Source of the DNA: Filobacillus milosensis
GTDB taxonomy: Bacteria; Bacillota; Bacilli; Bacillales; Alkalibacillaceae
NCBI RefSeq assembly: GCF_004402015.1
Contig: NZ_SOPW01000011.1
Coordinates: 1 to 64,000 of the forward strand
Length of the DNA stretch: 64,000 nt
Reading direction: 5' to 3'
The notes beneath the pieces were generated by a model that was not told where the DNA came from, did no database searches, and saw nothing but the letters and a program-made list of their open reading frames with translations. Below are positions 39,778-49,422 of the stretch, piece by piece (the first letter of the stretch is position 1; each line of letters opens with the position of its first letter). The translations under genes were made by a program, and so were the position numbers.

Positions 39778-41064
39778 ATGGAAAAATTACTCATCGAAGG
39801 TGGACACAATTTACGTGGCGAAGTTCGTGTAAGTGGAGCTAAAAATAGTGCAGTTGCCCTACTCCCGGCAACGATTTTAGCTGAAGGCGAAGTGACGTTA
39901 GAAGGTCTTCCAGATATCTCTGACATTCAAATACTGAAAGACCTGCTGTCAGATATCGGGGGTAAAGTTGAGCAGAACGGTGAAGATGTAACGATCGACT
40001 CATCAAATATGGTATCAATGCCATTACCTAATGGTCGTGTGAAGAAGTTAAGAGCGTCATATTATTTTATGGGCGCTATGCTTGGACGTTTTAAGAAAGC
40101 CGTTATTGGTATGCCAGGCGGTTGTAACTTAGGCCCGCGTCCGATTGACCAGCACATCAAAGGTTTTGAAGCATTAGGTGCACAAGTGACAAACGAGCAA
40201 GGCGCAATTTATTTGCGTGCAGAAGAATTAACAGGAGCAAAAATTTATCTTGATGTCGTTAGTGTGGGCGCAACGATCAATATTATGCTTGCAGCTGTTC
40301 GTGCAAAAGGAAAAACGGTTATTGAAAATGCAGCCAAAGAACCCGAAATCATCGATGTAGCTACCTTGTTGAACAGCATGGGCGCGAATATTAAAGGTGC
40401 CGGTACTGATGTTATCCGTATTGAAGGTGTCGATCATCTTTCTGGATGTCAGCACACCATCATTCCTGACCGAATCGAAGCTGGAACTTATACGATTATC
40501 GCAGCTTCAATGGGGCGGGAGGTTGTCATAGATAATGTCATTCCAATTCACTTAGAATCGCTGACGGCGAAGCTTCGTGAAATGGGAGTTAAAATTGTTG
40601 AAGATGACGATCGTTTAATTGTAACGACCGACCAAACATTATCTAGTGTGGATATAAAGACGCTTGTTTATCCAGGTTTTCCAACAGACCTGCAGCAGCC
40701 GTTTACAGCGCTTTTAACTCAGGCAACTGGAACGAGCATCGTGACGGATACCATTTATTCAGCACGCTTTAAGCATGTTGATGAGCTCCGTCGAATGAAT
40801 GCAAAAATTAAAGTCGAAGGAAGCGCAGCAGTCATCACGGGACCTGCAGATTTAGAAGGTGCAAAAGTTCGTGCAACTGATTTACGAGCTGGTGCATCGC
40901 TAGTCGTTGCCGGGTTAATGGCAAACGGCGTAACAGAAATTGTAGGTGTCGAGCACATTGACCGTGGTTATGCGCATTTAATGGATAAATTGAAAAACTT
41001 AGGTGCAAAGGTTTGGCGTGAAGATTTAACAGAAGAAGAAGTTAAACAATATCAGAATTCTTAG
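39778..41064 (+). CDS. murAB: UDP-N-acetylglucosamine 1-carboxyvinyltransferase (MurZ type)
   Basis: First committed enzyme of peptidoglycan precursor synthesis, adding enolpyruvate to UDP-GlcNAc (428 residues). The catalytic Cys116 is in [13 protein letters not shown], the fosfomycin-binding residue. Two inside-out alpha/beta domains start with [20 protein letters not shown]. Synteny (tal-murZ-glpX-rho) identifies the second Bacillus paralogue, MurAB/MurZ, rather than MurAA, which lies by the atp genes in B. subtilis. Confidence 0.94.
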   Translation: MEKLLIEGGHNLRGEVRVSGAKNSAVALLPATILAEGEVTLEGLPDISDIQILKDLLSDIGGKVEQNGEDVTIDSSNMVSMPLPNGRVKKLRASYYFMGAMLGRFKKAVIGMPGGCNLGPRPIDQHIKGFEALGAQVTNEQGAIYLRAEELTGAKIYLDVVSVGATINIMLAAVRAKGKTVIENAAKEPEIIDVATLLNSMGANIKGAGTDVIRIEGVDHLSGCQHTIIPDRIEAGTYTIIAASMGREVVIDNVIPIHLESLTAKLREMGVKIVEDDDRLIVTTDQTLSSVDIKTLVYPGFPTDLQQPFTALLTQATGTSIVTDTIYSARFKHVDELRRMNAKIKVEGSAAVITGPADLEGAKVRATDLRAGASLVVAGLMANGVTEIVGVEHIDRGYAHLMDKLKNLGAKVWREDLTEEEVKQYQNS

Positions 41065-41091
41065 GTGACACTAGGGGAGGAGCATTGAACA

Positions 41092-42066
41092 ATGGAAAGA
41101 AGTTTATCAATGGAAGTCGTCCGAGTTACTGAAGCGGCAGCACTTGCTTCAGCACGTTGGATGGGACGTGGGGAAAAAGAAGAGGCAGATAATGCGGCAA
41201 CAGAAGCAATGCGTACAGTTTTTGATACGATTCCAATGAACGGTCGTGTCGTAATCGGGGAAGGTGAACGAGACGAAGCTCCGATGCTTTACATAGGTGA
41301 AGAGTTGGGGAATGATCGTGAAAACGGTCCGAGCGTTGACATTGCAGTTGACCCTGTCGAAGGAACGAACATCGTGGCTGAAGGTTCATGGAACGCTTTA
41401 GCTGTTGTAGCAATAGCTGATCGTGGAAAAATGCTCCACGCACCAGACATGTACATGCAGAAAATCGCTGTCGGCCCTGAAGCAGTTGGTAAGATTGACA
41501 TTGACGCTTCTGTTACAGACAACTTAAAAGCAGTTGCCGAGGCGAAGGGTAAAGATGTTGAAGACGTAGTAGCGGTTGTATTGAATCGCCCACGTCACCA
41601 AGAAATCATTGATGAAATTCGTGCGGCTGGTGCCCGTATTAAGTTAATTCCTGAAGGCGACGTTGCCGGTGCGATTAACACAGCGTTCGACCATACTGGT
41701 GTTGATATCCTGTTTGGAGAAGGCGGCGCACCTGAAGGCGTTCTAGCTGCGGTTGGATTGAAATGTCTAGGCGGCGAACTTCAAGGACGCTTAATGCCTA
41801 AGAACGATGAACAAATTGCACGCTGTCACAAAATGGGGATTGAAGACGTTAATAAAGTCTTAACGATGGACGACCTATGCGGCGGCGATGACGCGATCTT
41901 CGCAGCCACCGGAATCACAGACGGCGAGCTATTAAAAGGCGTTCAATTCAAAGGCAACAAAGCAACCACAGAAACCATCGTTATGCGAGCAAAATCAGGC
42001 ACCGTCCGCTTTATCGACGGCAAACACAGCCTAAAACAAAAACCAAACTTAGTGTTTACGGATTAA
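41092..42066 (+). CDS. glpX: class II fructose-1,6-bisphosphatase GlpX
   Basis: A 324-residue metal-dependent phosphatase of gluconeogenesis. Visible motifs are [16 protein letters not shown] and DPVEGTN for metal and phosphate binding, and EGDVAGAI. It follows murAB by 27 bp with GGGGAGGAG, as in B. subtilis ywjI. A strong terminator follows, then a TCCGGAAA element. Confidence 0.95.
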   Translation: MERSLSMEVVRVTEAAALASARWMGRGEKEEADNAATEAMRTVFDTIPMNGRVVIGEGERDEAPMLYIGEELGNDRENGPSVDIAVDPVEGTNIVAEGSWNALAVVAIADRGKMLHAPDMYMQKIAVGPEAVGKIDIDASVTDNLKAVAEAKGKDVEDVVAVVLNRPRHQEIIDEIRAAGARIKLIPEGDVAGAINTAFDHTGVDILFGEGGAPEGVLAAVGLKCLGGELQGRLMPKNDEQIARCHKMGIEDVNKVLTMDDLCGGDDAIFAATGITDGELLKGVQFKGNKATTETIVMRAKSGTVRFIDGKHSLKQKPNLVFTD

Positions 42067-42073
42067 TTATAGG

Positions 42074-42109
42074 AAAACAGGCGCTGGAGAAGCGCCTGTT
42101 TTTTTTTAA
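42074..42109 (+). terminator. terminator of murAB-glpX
   Basis: AAACAGGCGCT and AGCGCCTGTTT pair around GGAGA, followed by a T run. Confidence 0.92.
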
Positions 42110-42112
42110 TGG

Positions 42113-42249
42113 TGCCGGAACTTTGATTAAAATGTCCGGAAAACCAATTATAAGCTCCGGAAAAAAGATCATTTTAAGGTTTATCGACAAGATTCGACCA
42201 GCTAAACTTTTTAAAAACCTCCGGAAAGCGTAAAAATTTGTCCGGAAAA
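42113..42249. repeat. TCCGGAAA element (copy 4), left of the NERD gene
   Basis: CCGG boxes start at 42115, 42136, 42157, 42221 and 42242: spacings 21, 21, 64, 21. The core has ATCGACA at 42183 and TTCGACC at 42193. It begins a few bases after the glpX terminator, in the same orientation as the copy at 43413. Confidence 0.88.
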
Positions 42250-42410
42250 TTATACTCTAATTTTAAAAACAGTGAAATTTCATAAAAGATTGTTGAGAAA
42301 TTTTATTGAAAATCCCATTTTCAACTAGTGATACGACTATTTTCTGCTGTTTTACAATTCTTAGGTTTTAAGGTATCTATAAAGTATCATAATTGAAAGA
42401 TGGTGAAACT

Positions 42411-43430
42411 ATGGGGCAATCATTAGAAGTACCAATATCTCTTCTGCGAACAATTGCTTTTAACTTTAACATGGACGCCAATCATATTAACCAACAATCA
42501 ATCAAACAAGACCTTGCTAAATATATATCAGGCTATAGAGGGGAAAAGTCAATTAAGTATTTTATGTACAATATTATTAATAAAAACTATAAAGTGTTTC
42601 ATAACGCTAGACTATTTACAAAAGGTCAAAATTTTGAAATCGATGTTTTAATGATTACTGACCAATTCTTATCGATAATAGATGTGAAAAATACTAGTGG
42701 AAACATTCGATTTGATCATGAATTTGGAGCCATGTATCAGAAATATCAAGGTAAAGAAAAGGTCTATCAAGATCCTATTGAACAAGTAAATCGACATAAA
42801 CGCTTACTTGAAATTTGGTTAAATGAGCGCGGTTACAAGATACCTATAGAAACCTTGGTTTGTTTTGTTAATAAGCATGCGATACTTGAACGCGGTCAAA
42901 GCCCAGTAGATCCAAGAATAATATACGGTTATAAGCTAGCTCAAAAATATAAAGAGTTACAAGAGAAATATCAAAACCATCCTTCAAAAATACTAACAAA
43001 TAAATTAATCAATCAATTGACTGAAGAAAGTAATCCATTGGACCAAGAACTTTTCAAAAAGTACGGTATGAATAAGGAAGACTTTAAACCTGGAGTGATC
43101 TGCTCTCAATGTTTAAAGAAGACGGTTAAACGTCAAAGGCACCATTGGATTTGCGCTGAATGTGGGTTTACCGATCATGAAGCACCTATTCGAGCGCTAA
43201 AAGACTACTTTCTTATATTTGGACCCAAAATTACGAATGAACAAGCTCGCCAATGGCTCAACGAAAATAATGCAGATTATGTAAAAAGACTGTTAGATAA
43301 GTGGTCGGTTAGAAAAGAGGGTACTGGACGCAGTTTAGTATATTATTTAGACTTCGATTATCAAACTGACTTTGAATATCTATTGAATTATCTTGAAAAA
43401 CACTTCAAACGTCCGGAAAACAAATTCTAA
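42411..43430 (+). CDS. NERD-domain protein with C-terminal zinc ribbon
   Basis: A 339-residue protein with a nuclease-related (NERD) domain at about residues 40-165: the catalytic-core residues are in SGYRGEKSIKYFM, NFEIDVLMI and SIIDVKNTSG, like the restriction-endonuclease fold. A treble-clef or ribbon follows (CSQCLKK, then CAECGF), then a helical tail. Target unknown; NERD proteins are thought to act on DNA. It is absent from the B. subtilis glpX-rho junction and has lower GC than its neighbours. It sits between two like-oriented TCCGGAAA elements; the right-hand one supplies its final codons. The ribosome binding site is weak (GATGGTGA). Confidence 0.8.
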   Translation: MGQSLEVPISLLRTIAFNFNMDANHINQQSIKQDLAKYISGYRGEKSIKYFMYNIINKNYKVFHNARLFTKGQNFEIDVLMITDQFLSIIDVKNTSGNIRFDHEFGAMYQKYQGKEKVYQDPIEQVNRHKRLLEIWLNERGYKIPIETLVCFVNKHAILERGQSPVDPRIIYGYKLAQKYKELQEKYQNHPSKILTNKLINQLTEESNPLDQELFKKYGMNKEDFKPGVICSQCLKKTVKRQRHHWICAECGFTDHEAPIRALKDYFLIFGPKITNEQARQWLNENNADYVKRLLDKWSVRKEGTGRSLVYYLDFDYQTDFEYLLNYLEKHFKRPENKF

Positions 43431-43525
43431 ACTCCGGAAAGAGGCCGTCTTTAAGGGGTTTCGACAAGGTTCGATCTGCTAATCCATCCAAGAACCTCCG
43501 GAAAGCCGAAAAATTTGTCCGGAAA
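43411..43525. repeat. TCCGGAAA element (copy 5), right of the NERD gene
   Basis: CCGG boxes start at 43413, 43434, 43498 and 43519: spacings 21, 64, 21. The core has TTCGACA at 43460 and TTCGATC at 43470. The first box is inside the NERD reading frame and encodes part of its final RPENKF. Confidence 0.88.
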
Positions 43526-43702
43526 GTTAACAAAATCAACCTACCCACCACAAATTCCAAATCCTCACTTGTATCTCTCCACAAAAAAGGATAGAATGAA
43601 GGGGTAAGCCAACCTCAGTTTCCTTTTCTCACTTCATGAGACATTCCAATTTTAATCCAAAAATTCAAAAAGAAAACAAATAAATAAAAGAGTGGTGTTT
43701 TT

Positions 43703-44983
43703 GTGGCTGGACAAACGTTAACAATTGCGGAATTAGAAACAAAGACGTTGAAGGAGTTATATGCTCTTGCGCGTGATTTTGGTGTTTCTTATTATGCAAA
43801 ATTAAATAAAAAAGAATTGATTTTTGCGATCTTAAAAGCGCAGGCTGAAAAAGACGGCAAAATGTTCGTCGATGGTGTATTAGAAATTATCCCGAATGAA
43901 GGGTTTGGATTTTTACGCCCGATTAACTATGCGCCGAGCCCTGAGGATATTTACATATCGGCATCTCAGATTCGCCGATTTGACTTAAGAAATGGTGACT
44001 TGGTCTCAGGTAAAGCACGCCCGCCGAAAGAAAACGAGCGTTACTTCGGGCTTCTACACGTAGATGCTGTAAACGGTGACGATCCGGAAAGCGCCAAGGA
44101 ACGTATTCACTTCCCTGGTCTAACGGCACTTTACCCTGATCGTAAAATGACATTAGAAACGAAAAGTAATATGCTATCAACGCGGATCATTGATATGATG
44201 TCACCGGTGGGTTTTGGTCAGCGTGGTCTTGTTGTTGCGCCTCCAAAAGCAGGTAAAACAACTGTACTTAAAGAGGTCGCGAATAGCATTACTGAAAATC
44301 ACCCTGACACAAAGCTGATCATCCTATTAATCGATGAGCGTCCGGAAGAAGTAACGGACATCGAACGTTCAGTTGCCGATGATGTTGACGTAGTCAGTTC
44401 GACTTTCGATGAAGTACCGGAAAACCATATCAAAGTGTCTGAACTTGTATTAGAGCGTGCGATGCGCCTTGTTGAGCACAAGCAAGATGTTGTGATTCTT
44501 TTAGATTCAATCACACGACTAGCGCGTGCATACAACTTAGTTATCCCGCCAAGCGGCCGTACATTATCAGGTGGTATCGACCCGGCGTCATTCCACCGTC
44601 CGAAACGATTCTTCGGTGCGGCTCGTAACATTGAAGAAGGTGGAAGCTTAACGGTACTTGCAACGGCATTAGTTGATACAGGCTCACGTATGGATGACGT
44701 GATATATGAAGAGTTCAAAGGTACGGGTAACATGGAGCTTCACTTGGATCGTCATTTAGCGAACCGCCGAATCTTCCCAGCAATCGATGTACTGAAATCC
44801 GGTACACGAAAAGAAGAACTTTTACTACCAAAAGAACAGCTGGATAAAATGTGGGCAATCCGCAAAACGATGCAGGATCAAAATGATTTCTTAGAACGCT
44901 TCTTACGTCGTTTAAGACAATCGAAAACGAACACAGAATTTTTCAAAGTCATGGATGATGAGATGAAAGGCGGCCGCAAGTAA
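43703..44983 (+). CDS. rho: transcription termination factor Rho
   Basis: Hexameric RNA helicase that ends transcription of untranslated RNA (426 residues). The N-terminal Rho domain begins [17 protein letters not shown]. The RNA-binding cold-shock fold has GFGFLRP, and the ATPase has [10 protein letters not shown] (Walker A), [15 protein letters not shown] (Walker B) and the arginine finger segment [20 protein letters not shown] start. Length is typical of Bacillaceae Rho, with no large insert. Confidence 0.96.
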   Translation: MAGQTLTIAELETKTLKELYALARDFGVSYYAKLNKKELIFAILKAQAEKDGKMFVDGVLEIIPNEGFGFLRPINYAPSPEDIYISASQIRRFDLRNGDLVSGKARPPKENERYFGLLHVDAVNGDDPESAKERIHFPGLTALYPDRKMTLETKSNMLSTRIIDMMSPVGFGQRGLVVAPPKAGKTTVLKEVANSITENHPDTKLIILLIDERPEEVTDIERSVADDVDVVSSTFDEVPENHIKVSELVLERAMRLVEHKQDVVILLDSITRLARAYNLVIPPSGRTLSGGIDPASFHRPKRFFGAARNIEEGGSLTVLATALVDTGSRMDDVIYEEFKGTGNMELHLDRHLANRRIFPAIDVLKSGTRKEELLLPKEQLDKMWAIRKTMQDQNDFLERFLRRLRQSKTNTEFFKVMDDEMKGGRK

Positions 44984-45011
44984 TACGCAAGATTCCGTTT
45001 AGAAAAACTTC

Positions 45012-45040
45012 TTGCAAAAACTTGTGTCAGTTGATATAAT
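45012..45040 (+). promoter_or_regulatory. promoter of the L31 gene
   Basis: TTGCAA (45012) and TATAAT (45035) are 17 bases apart, a close match to the vegetative consensus. Confidence 0.8.
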
Positions 45041-45046
45041 CTCTCT

Positions 45047-45130
45047 GTATGAAAAGAAAGTGCTCCCGTCAACGGACGGTGAAATTAACTCTGTTTCCAC
45101 AGGATTCAGGGCAAGAAGGAGAGTAATAAC
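45047..45130 (+). ncRNA. possible structured leader of L31 mRNA
   Basis: The transcript has about 85 untranslated bases. CCGTCAACGGACGG can fold into a short GC stem near the 5' end, and a second region lies before GAAGGAG. L31 leaders are known in Firmicutes as autoregulatory, but I cannot confirm the published fold here. Confidence 0.35.
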
Positions 45131-45376
45131 ATGAAACAAAACACCCATCCAGAATACCGTAGTGTTGTATTCTTAGACACAAGCTCTGATTTCAAATTCT
45201 TAACTGGTTCTACTTTAGAATCTGAAGAAACAATCGAATGGGAAGACGGTAACACGTACCCATTAATCCGTGTTGAAATCAGTTCAGCTTCTCACCCGTT
45301 CTACACAGGTAAGCAAAAAGCTGACAAAGTTGGTGGCCGTGTAGACCGATTCAAGAAGAAATACAACCTTAACTAA
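45131..45376 (+). CDS. rpmE2: ribosomal protein L31 type B
   Basis: An 81-residue L31 without any cysteine, so it is the zinc-independent type B form ([23 protein letters not shown]). In B. subtilis this rho-tdk position holds the zinc-binding RpmE with CxxC, while the type B form (YtiA) is elsewhere under Zur control. Here type B occupies the housekeeping place and has a strong vegetative promoter. RBS AAGGAG. Confidence 0.93.
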   Translation: MKQNTHPEYRSVVFLDTSSDFKFLTGSTLESEETIEWEDGNTYPLIRVEISSASHPFYTGKQKADKVGGRVDRFKKKYNLN

Positions 45377-45395
45377 TTTAGGATGTTTTAAAAAT

Positions 45396-45492
45396 GAGGC
45401 TGGCCGTTCACACCCGCTGAACACCATCGTAATCGTTATAATAAGATATAACCTTACTATTGGTGGCTCAGGGTGTGCGGTCAGCTTTTTTA
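45396..45492 (+). terminator. long hairpin ending in a terminator after L31
   Basis: A long imperfect inverted repeat: GGCTGGCCGTTCACACCC, then CTGAACACCA, pair with TGGTGGCTCAG, then GGGTGTGCGGTCAGC, followed by TTTTTT. Each arm is nearly 30 bases, much longer than a normal terminator. The rest of the gap before tdk (45493-45670) holds a decayed Bacillaceae-type repeat (CTAGCGCGAGGAAGCACAAC) and no gene. Confidence 0.75.
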
Positions 45493-45675
45493 ATTTAATA
45501 AAAATTTGAATTAATATTGATTGAAATCCGCAAAATCTCCAATGAAAAATGTTGAGTGGAAAAACCTAAAGTCGCTAGCGCGAGGAAGCACAACACTCGT
45601 AAGATATAGCGGAGCGGTTTTCGAAATGTATATTAAGTTTCAAGGGAAAATAGTACATATGACCCTTCAAGATTT

Positions 45676-45684
45676 TGCTATAAT
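45676..45684 (+). promoter_or_regulatory. extended -10 promoter of tdk
   Basis: TGCTATAAT is a perfect extended -10; no clear -35 is present. Confidence 0.55.
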
Positions 45685-45728
45685 AACGAAATAGATGATA
45701 GACCATATAAAAAGAAGAGGTGCCGTTC

Positions 45729-46352
45729 ATGATGTATGTGATGGAACACAAAGGCTGGTTAGAAGTCATTTGTGGAAGCATGTTTTCAGGGAAGTCAGAA
45801 GAACTCATTCGTCGAGTACGCCGTGCCACTTACGGTAACCAAAAGGTACTCGTTTTTAAACCAGCATTGGACAACCGTTATGACGATGAATCGGTCGTAT
45901 CACATAGTGGAGATTCCGTTTTAGCTCGCCCAATTGAGCATTCAAGCGATATTGAACAGTACATTACAGAAGATATTGACATCGTAGGAATTGATGAAGC
46001 TCAATTTTTTGACGAAGACATTGTAACTGTTGCTCAAAACTTAGCGGACCGAGGTATTCGTGTGATTGCTGCGGGACTTGATCAGGATTTTCGTGGAGAG
46101 CCATTTGGACCGATGCCTCCTTTAATGGCATTTAGTGAGAATGTCACGAAATTAAACGCAATCTGCCCAGTATGCGGCTCGCCGGCAAGCAGAACACAGC
46201 GATTAATCGATGGCGAACCAGCGTCGTATGATGACCCAATTATTTTAGTTGGCGCTTCAGAGTCTTACGAGCCACGTTGCCGTCATCACCATGAAGTACC
46301 TAACCATCCCCGTTCAACAAAGCGTGTTTATACCGAACGTGCAAGTTATTAA
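45729..46352 (+). CDS. tdk: thymidine kinase
   Basis: Type II (tetrameric) thymidine kinase, about 207 residues, phosphorylating thymidine for salvage. The P-loop is [11 protein letters not shown], followed by DEAQFF, the lasso-loop [12 protein letters not shown], and zinc ligands CPVCG and CRHHH. AGAGG lies eight bases before ATG 45729; the adjacent ATG 45732 aligns with the B. subtilis start and is equally possible. Confidence 0.94.
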   Translation: MMYVMEHKGWLEVICGSMFSGKSEELIRRVRRATYGNQKVLVFKPALDNRYDDESVVSHSGDSVLARPIEHSSDIEQYITEDIDIVGIDEAQFFDEDIVTVAQNLADRGIRVIAAGLDQDFRGEPFGPMPPLMAFSENVTKLNAICPVCGSPASRTQRLIDGEPASYDDPIILVGASESYEPRCRHHHEVPNHPRSTKRVYTERASY

Positions 46353-46372
46353 TTTAAAAATGAAAGCTTAAA

Positions 46373-46397
46373 TGCTGGAGCATTTAAGCTTTTTTCA
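46373..46397 (+). terminator. terminator of tdk
   Basis: AAAGCTTAAATGC and GCATTTAAGCTTT pair around TGGA, followed by T residues. Confidence 0.9.
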
Positions 46398-46463
46398 TAT
46401 GAATTCAAGATTTGTGATATGATATAATGTGGAGTATGACAGATAAAGCAGAGGTGTACGTGA

Positions 46464-47534
46464 ATGTTTGATAAACTACAACATATTGAAGACCGTTATA
46501 ACAAATTAACGGAGCTGTTGATGGACCCAGAAGTCATCAACGATTCAAATAAATTACGCGAGTATTCAAAAGAACAATCTGACTTAATAGAGGTTGTTGA
46601 AAAATACCGCCGTTATAAAGAAGTTAAAGAATCCATTGAAGATGCAAAAGCCATTTTAGAAGATGAATCTGACAATGATTTACGCGAAATGGCACGTGAA
46701 GAATTAGAAGAGCTTGAGCCGGAAATGAGCGAGCTTGAACAAGAGATGAAGCTTTTATTAATTCCAAAAGATCCAAACGACGAAAAGAACGTTATTTTCG
46801 AAATTCGTGGAGCTGCTGGTGGAGAGGAAGCGGCATTATTCGCTGCAAACTTATACCGTATGTATTCGCGTTATGCTGAAAGCCAAGGCTGGAAAACTGA
46901 AGTTATTGAGTACCACGAAGCAGACATGGGTGGTTACAAAGAAATCATCTTCATGATCAACGGTCGAGGTGCTTACTCAAAACTGAAGTACGAAAATGGT
47001 GCGCACCGTGTGCAACGTGTCCCTGAAACAGAATCAGGTGGACGTATCCATACGTCGACTGCAACCGTAGCCGTTTTACCTGAAGCAGAAGAAGTTGAAG
47101 TCGATATTAATGAAAAAGATATCCGTGTTGACACATTCGCATCATCAGGTCCTGGTGGGCAGAGTGTAAATACGACGATGTCAGCCGTTCGTTTAACACA
47201 CGAACCTACAGGCGTTGTCGTGTCGTGTCAGGATGAAAAATCACAGATTAAAAACAAAGAAAAAGCGATGAAAGTACTACGTGCACGTGTTTATGAAAAG
47301 TTCCAAAAAGAAGCACAGGCCGAGTACGATGAAAACCGTAAGTCAGCGGTAGGTACAGGTGACCGTTCTGAGCGAATCCGTACGTATAACTATCCACAGA
47401 GCCGTGTGACAGACCACCGTATCGGTCTAACGATTAACAAACTAGACCAAATCATGGAAGGTAAACTTGAAGAAGTCATCGATGCCTTAATCATTGAAGA
47501 GCAAACGAAGAAACTTGAAGAAGTCGGTGAATAA
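46464..47534 (+). CDS. prfA: peptide chain release factor 1
   Basis: Reads UAA and UAG stop codons and releases the finished peptide (356 residues). The tripeptide anticodon region is [17 protein letters not shown], and the GGQ motif is at residues 231-233 in [12 protein letters not shown], where Gln is the PrmC methylation target. One base separates its stop from prmC, which is thus coupled. Confidence 0.96.
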   Translation: MFDKLQHIEDRYNKLTELLMDPEVINDSNKLREYSKEQSDLIEVVEKYRRYKEVKESIEDAKAILEDESDNDLREMAREELEELEPEMSELEQEMKLLLIPKDPNDEKNVIFEIRGAAGGEEAALFAANLYRMYSRYAESQGWKTEVIEYHEADMGGYKEIIFMINGRGAYSKLKYENGAHRVQRVPETESGGRIHTSTATVAVLPEAEEVEVDINEKDIRVDTFASSGPGGQSVNTTMSAVRLTHEPTGVVVSCQDEKSQIKNKEKAMKVLRARVYEKFQKEAQAEYDENRKSAVGTGDRSERIRTYNYPQSRVTDHRIGLTINKLDQIMEGKLEEVIDALIIEEQTKKLEEVGE

Positions 47535-47535
47535 T

Positions 47536-48372
47536 GTGAGTAAGACTGTAAAAGAGGCCCGTGTCTGGGCTTCTTCTTTTTTAAAAAAACATAATCGAGA
47601 ACCACGCGTCGCTGATTTGATGCTTCAACATTTGTTGGATGTTGGTTTGGCAGACTTTTTGTTGATACAGCGGGAAAAGTTGAGTGACGAAGTGTGGACT
47701 CAGTTTGAAGGCTGGATCGTTGAGCACGCTGAATCAGGCAAGCCTCTTGAGCATTTCACAGGCGTGGCGTCGTTTTACGGGCTTGAGTTTTTAGTGGATA
47801 AAAATGTGCTAATCCCACGCCCTGAAACAGAGGAGCTCATTGAAGCCGTACGCCCATGGGTTCGTGATGGCGACACTGTGGTTGATGTGGGAACCGGAAG
47901 CGGGATTATAGCAGTAACCTTGAAAAAAGTGCTGCCATCTACACGTGTGCTGGCAACGGATATTAGTCGTGCGGCATTGGAAGCCGCTTCACGTAATGCG
48001 CAGCGACACGAAACAGAAGTGGAATTTTTAGAAGGCAGTTTTTTAAAGCCTGTACTTGGCCAAGTGTCACCAGACATCATCGTCTCGAATCCACCGTACA
48101 TTCCAGAGCGTGAGCGTGTAGCCTTATCAGAGACCGTGATGCACGACCCAGAGTCAGCGTTATTTGCGGATGAAAATGGCCTTGCAGCCTATCGAGCCAT
48201 TGTTAATCAGGTCATGCAGTTTGCGAAGTTACCGAGATTAGTCGCCTTCGAAATCGGCCACGATCAAGGCGAAAGCGTGCCGAATATAATTCTCGAGGTA
48301 TGTCCGAAAGCTAATATTGAAGTTATTAAAGACATCAACGGCAAAAACCGCATCCTATTATGGAAAAATTAG
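47536..48372 (+). CDS. prmC: release factor glutamine methyltransferase
   Basis: Methylates the GGQ glutamine of release factors with S-adenosylmethionine (278 residues). The N-terminal helical substrate domain is followed by the Rossmann fold with VVDVGTGSGIIAV and the diagnostic SNPPYIPE. GTG at 47536 is chosen with GGTGA five bases before; an upstream in-frame ATG at 47494 lies inside prfA and has no ribosome binding site. Confidence 0.93.
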   Translation: MSKTVKEARVWASSFLKKHNREPRVADLMLQHLLDVGLADFLLIQREKLSDEVWTQFEGWIVEHAESGKPLEHFTGVASFYGLEFLVDKNVLIPRPETEELIEAVRPWVRDGDTVVDVGTGSGIIAVTLKKVLPSTRVLATDISRAALEAASRNAQRHETEVEFLEGSFLKPVLGQVSPDIIVSNPPYIPERERVALSETVMHDPESALFADENGLAAYRAIVNQVMQFAKLPRLVAFEIGHDQGESVPNIILEVCPKANIEVIKDINGKNRILLWKN

Positions 48373-48376
48373 AATG

Positions 48377-48414
48377 AAGCCCTGCTCAAATTAAGAGAGC
48401 AGGGCTATATTTTT
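48377..48414 (+). terminator. terminator of prfA-prmC
   Basis: AGCCCTGCTC and GAGCAGGGCT pair around AAATTAAGA, with a T-rich tail. Confidence 0.88.
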
Positions 48415-48416
48415 GG

Positions 48417-48688
48417 TTTAATGAAGTAAATGACACGATTAATGAAGTTCAGATTCGTATTAATGGAGTTGTCCCCCGGATTAATCAAGTGGGGTTCTTT
48501 ATTAATGGAGTTGTCGAGCGGAATAACGCAGTTTTCTTAAGAATTAAACGCATGCGCTTCCATTTGTATTTATATGAAGTTGATGCATCGAATAATGAAG
48601 TTAAAGCTCTTTTTAATGAAGTTTCCCAACATATTAATAGAGTTAAGTTCCAAATTAATGGAGTTGCCCTCCAGATTAATGAAATTTT
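48417..48688. repeat. 21-bp-phased array, ATTAATGAAGTT box, 13 units
   Basis: TTAATGAAGTT-like boxes start at 48418, 48439, 48460, 48481, 48502, 48523 and 48544, then, after a 6-bp slip, at 48571, 48592, 48613, 48634, 48655 and 48676. All steps are 21 bp except one of 27. It is the longest array in the window, starting within a few bases of the prmC terminator and running up to the convergent gene's terminator. Confidence 0.9.
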
Positions 48689-48697
48689 CCAATAAAT

Positions 48698-48728
48698 AAA
48701 GAGCCCTGCCAACCAAAAGGACTCTCCA
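48698..48728 (-). terminator. terminator of the GNAT acetyltransferase gene
   Basis: On the minus strand AGAGTCC pairs with GGGCTCT, then TTTATTT. Confidence 0.6.
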
Positions 48729-48732
48729 CCTA

Positions 48733-49275
48733 TTATTTCTTCCATTCATTTTTCAGCATGCCATAAACGATATGATCCACATAATGGTCATAGAGCCATT
48801 CAGCACAACGAATTCTGCCTTCTTGAGTAAACCCTAGTCGCTCAGGTACACCACGGCTCGCCGAATTCCCCTCAGCCGCACGAATATCAACTTTATTCAT
48901 GCCAAGCTCACCAATCGCGTAATCAGTTAACGCCCCGGCCGCGCGGGTCATAATCCCTTTTCCAGTAAACCCTTCACCAAGCCAGTACCCAATATAAGCG
49001 ATTTTATTAGTCCAGTCCAATTCATTAAAACCTGCGACACCGCAAATCTCACCGCGATATAGCACAACACAGTTCAGCCCTTTATCTTCTGCGTACATTT
49101 TTTTACTCATTTTAATATAGTCTTTCGTGTGCGTTACCTCCGTCGTTTTATCGATCCAAGGCAGCCAAGCACGCAAATGGTCACGAGACCCATCCGTTAA
49201 CTGAAAAAGTTCCTCTGCATCGCTGTGATTCACCAGCTTCAACGAAAGCTCTTCATCAATTTTGTACACAAACAT
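48733..49275 (-). CDS. GNAT acetyltransferase, RimJ/RimL-like
   Basis: A 180-residue acetyl-CoA-dependent N-acetyltransferase similar in size and layout to B. subtilis YdaF. The acetyl-CoA pyrophosphate loop is GYWLGEGFTGKGIMTRA. The C-terminal part has NSASRGVPERLGFTQEGRIR, typical of RimL-like enzymes. Substrate is unknown, possibly a ribosomal protein N-terminus. It is the only minus-strand gene in the 24.8-64 kb stretch and interrupts the prmC-spoIIR neighbourhood. Confidence 0.85.
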   Translation of the reverse strand: MFVYKIDEELSLKLVNHSDAEELFQLTDGSRDHLRAWLPWIDKTTEVTHTKDYIKMSKKMYAEDKGLNCVVLYRGEICGVAGFNELDWTNKIAYIGYWLGEGFTGKGIMTRAAGALTDYAIGELGMNKVDIRAAEGNSASRGVPERLGFTQEGRIRCAEWLYDHYVDHIVYGMLKNEWKK

Positions 49276-49355
49276 AATAACTCCCCCTTATTAAGTTTTA
49301 AAATATATCATACCATTCCTTTCCAAAAACTCAACCAACTTTTCTACAAATTCAT

Positions 49356-49385
49356 GTATAAAATCTATTAACTCTGTTCATAATG
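49356..49385 (+). promoter_or_regulatory. sigma-F-like promoter of spoIIR
   Basis: GTATA (49356) is followed after 15 bases by GTTCATAATG (49376), which fits the forespore sigma-F -10 motif GGNNANAHTR at all but one position. spoIIR is a sigma-F gene in B. subtilis. Confidence 0.65.
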
Positions 49386-49422
49386 CTTGTAAGTTAATAG
49401 ATTACGAGAAAGGTTGATAGAG

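Noticed and set aside
48417-48688. Replication iterons or plasmid origin
   Set aside because: Spacing resembles iterons, but thirteen dispersed loci with six sequences, no Rep gene and a chromosomal gene order argue against an origin.
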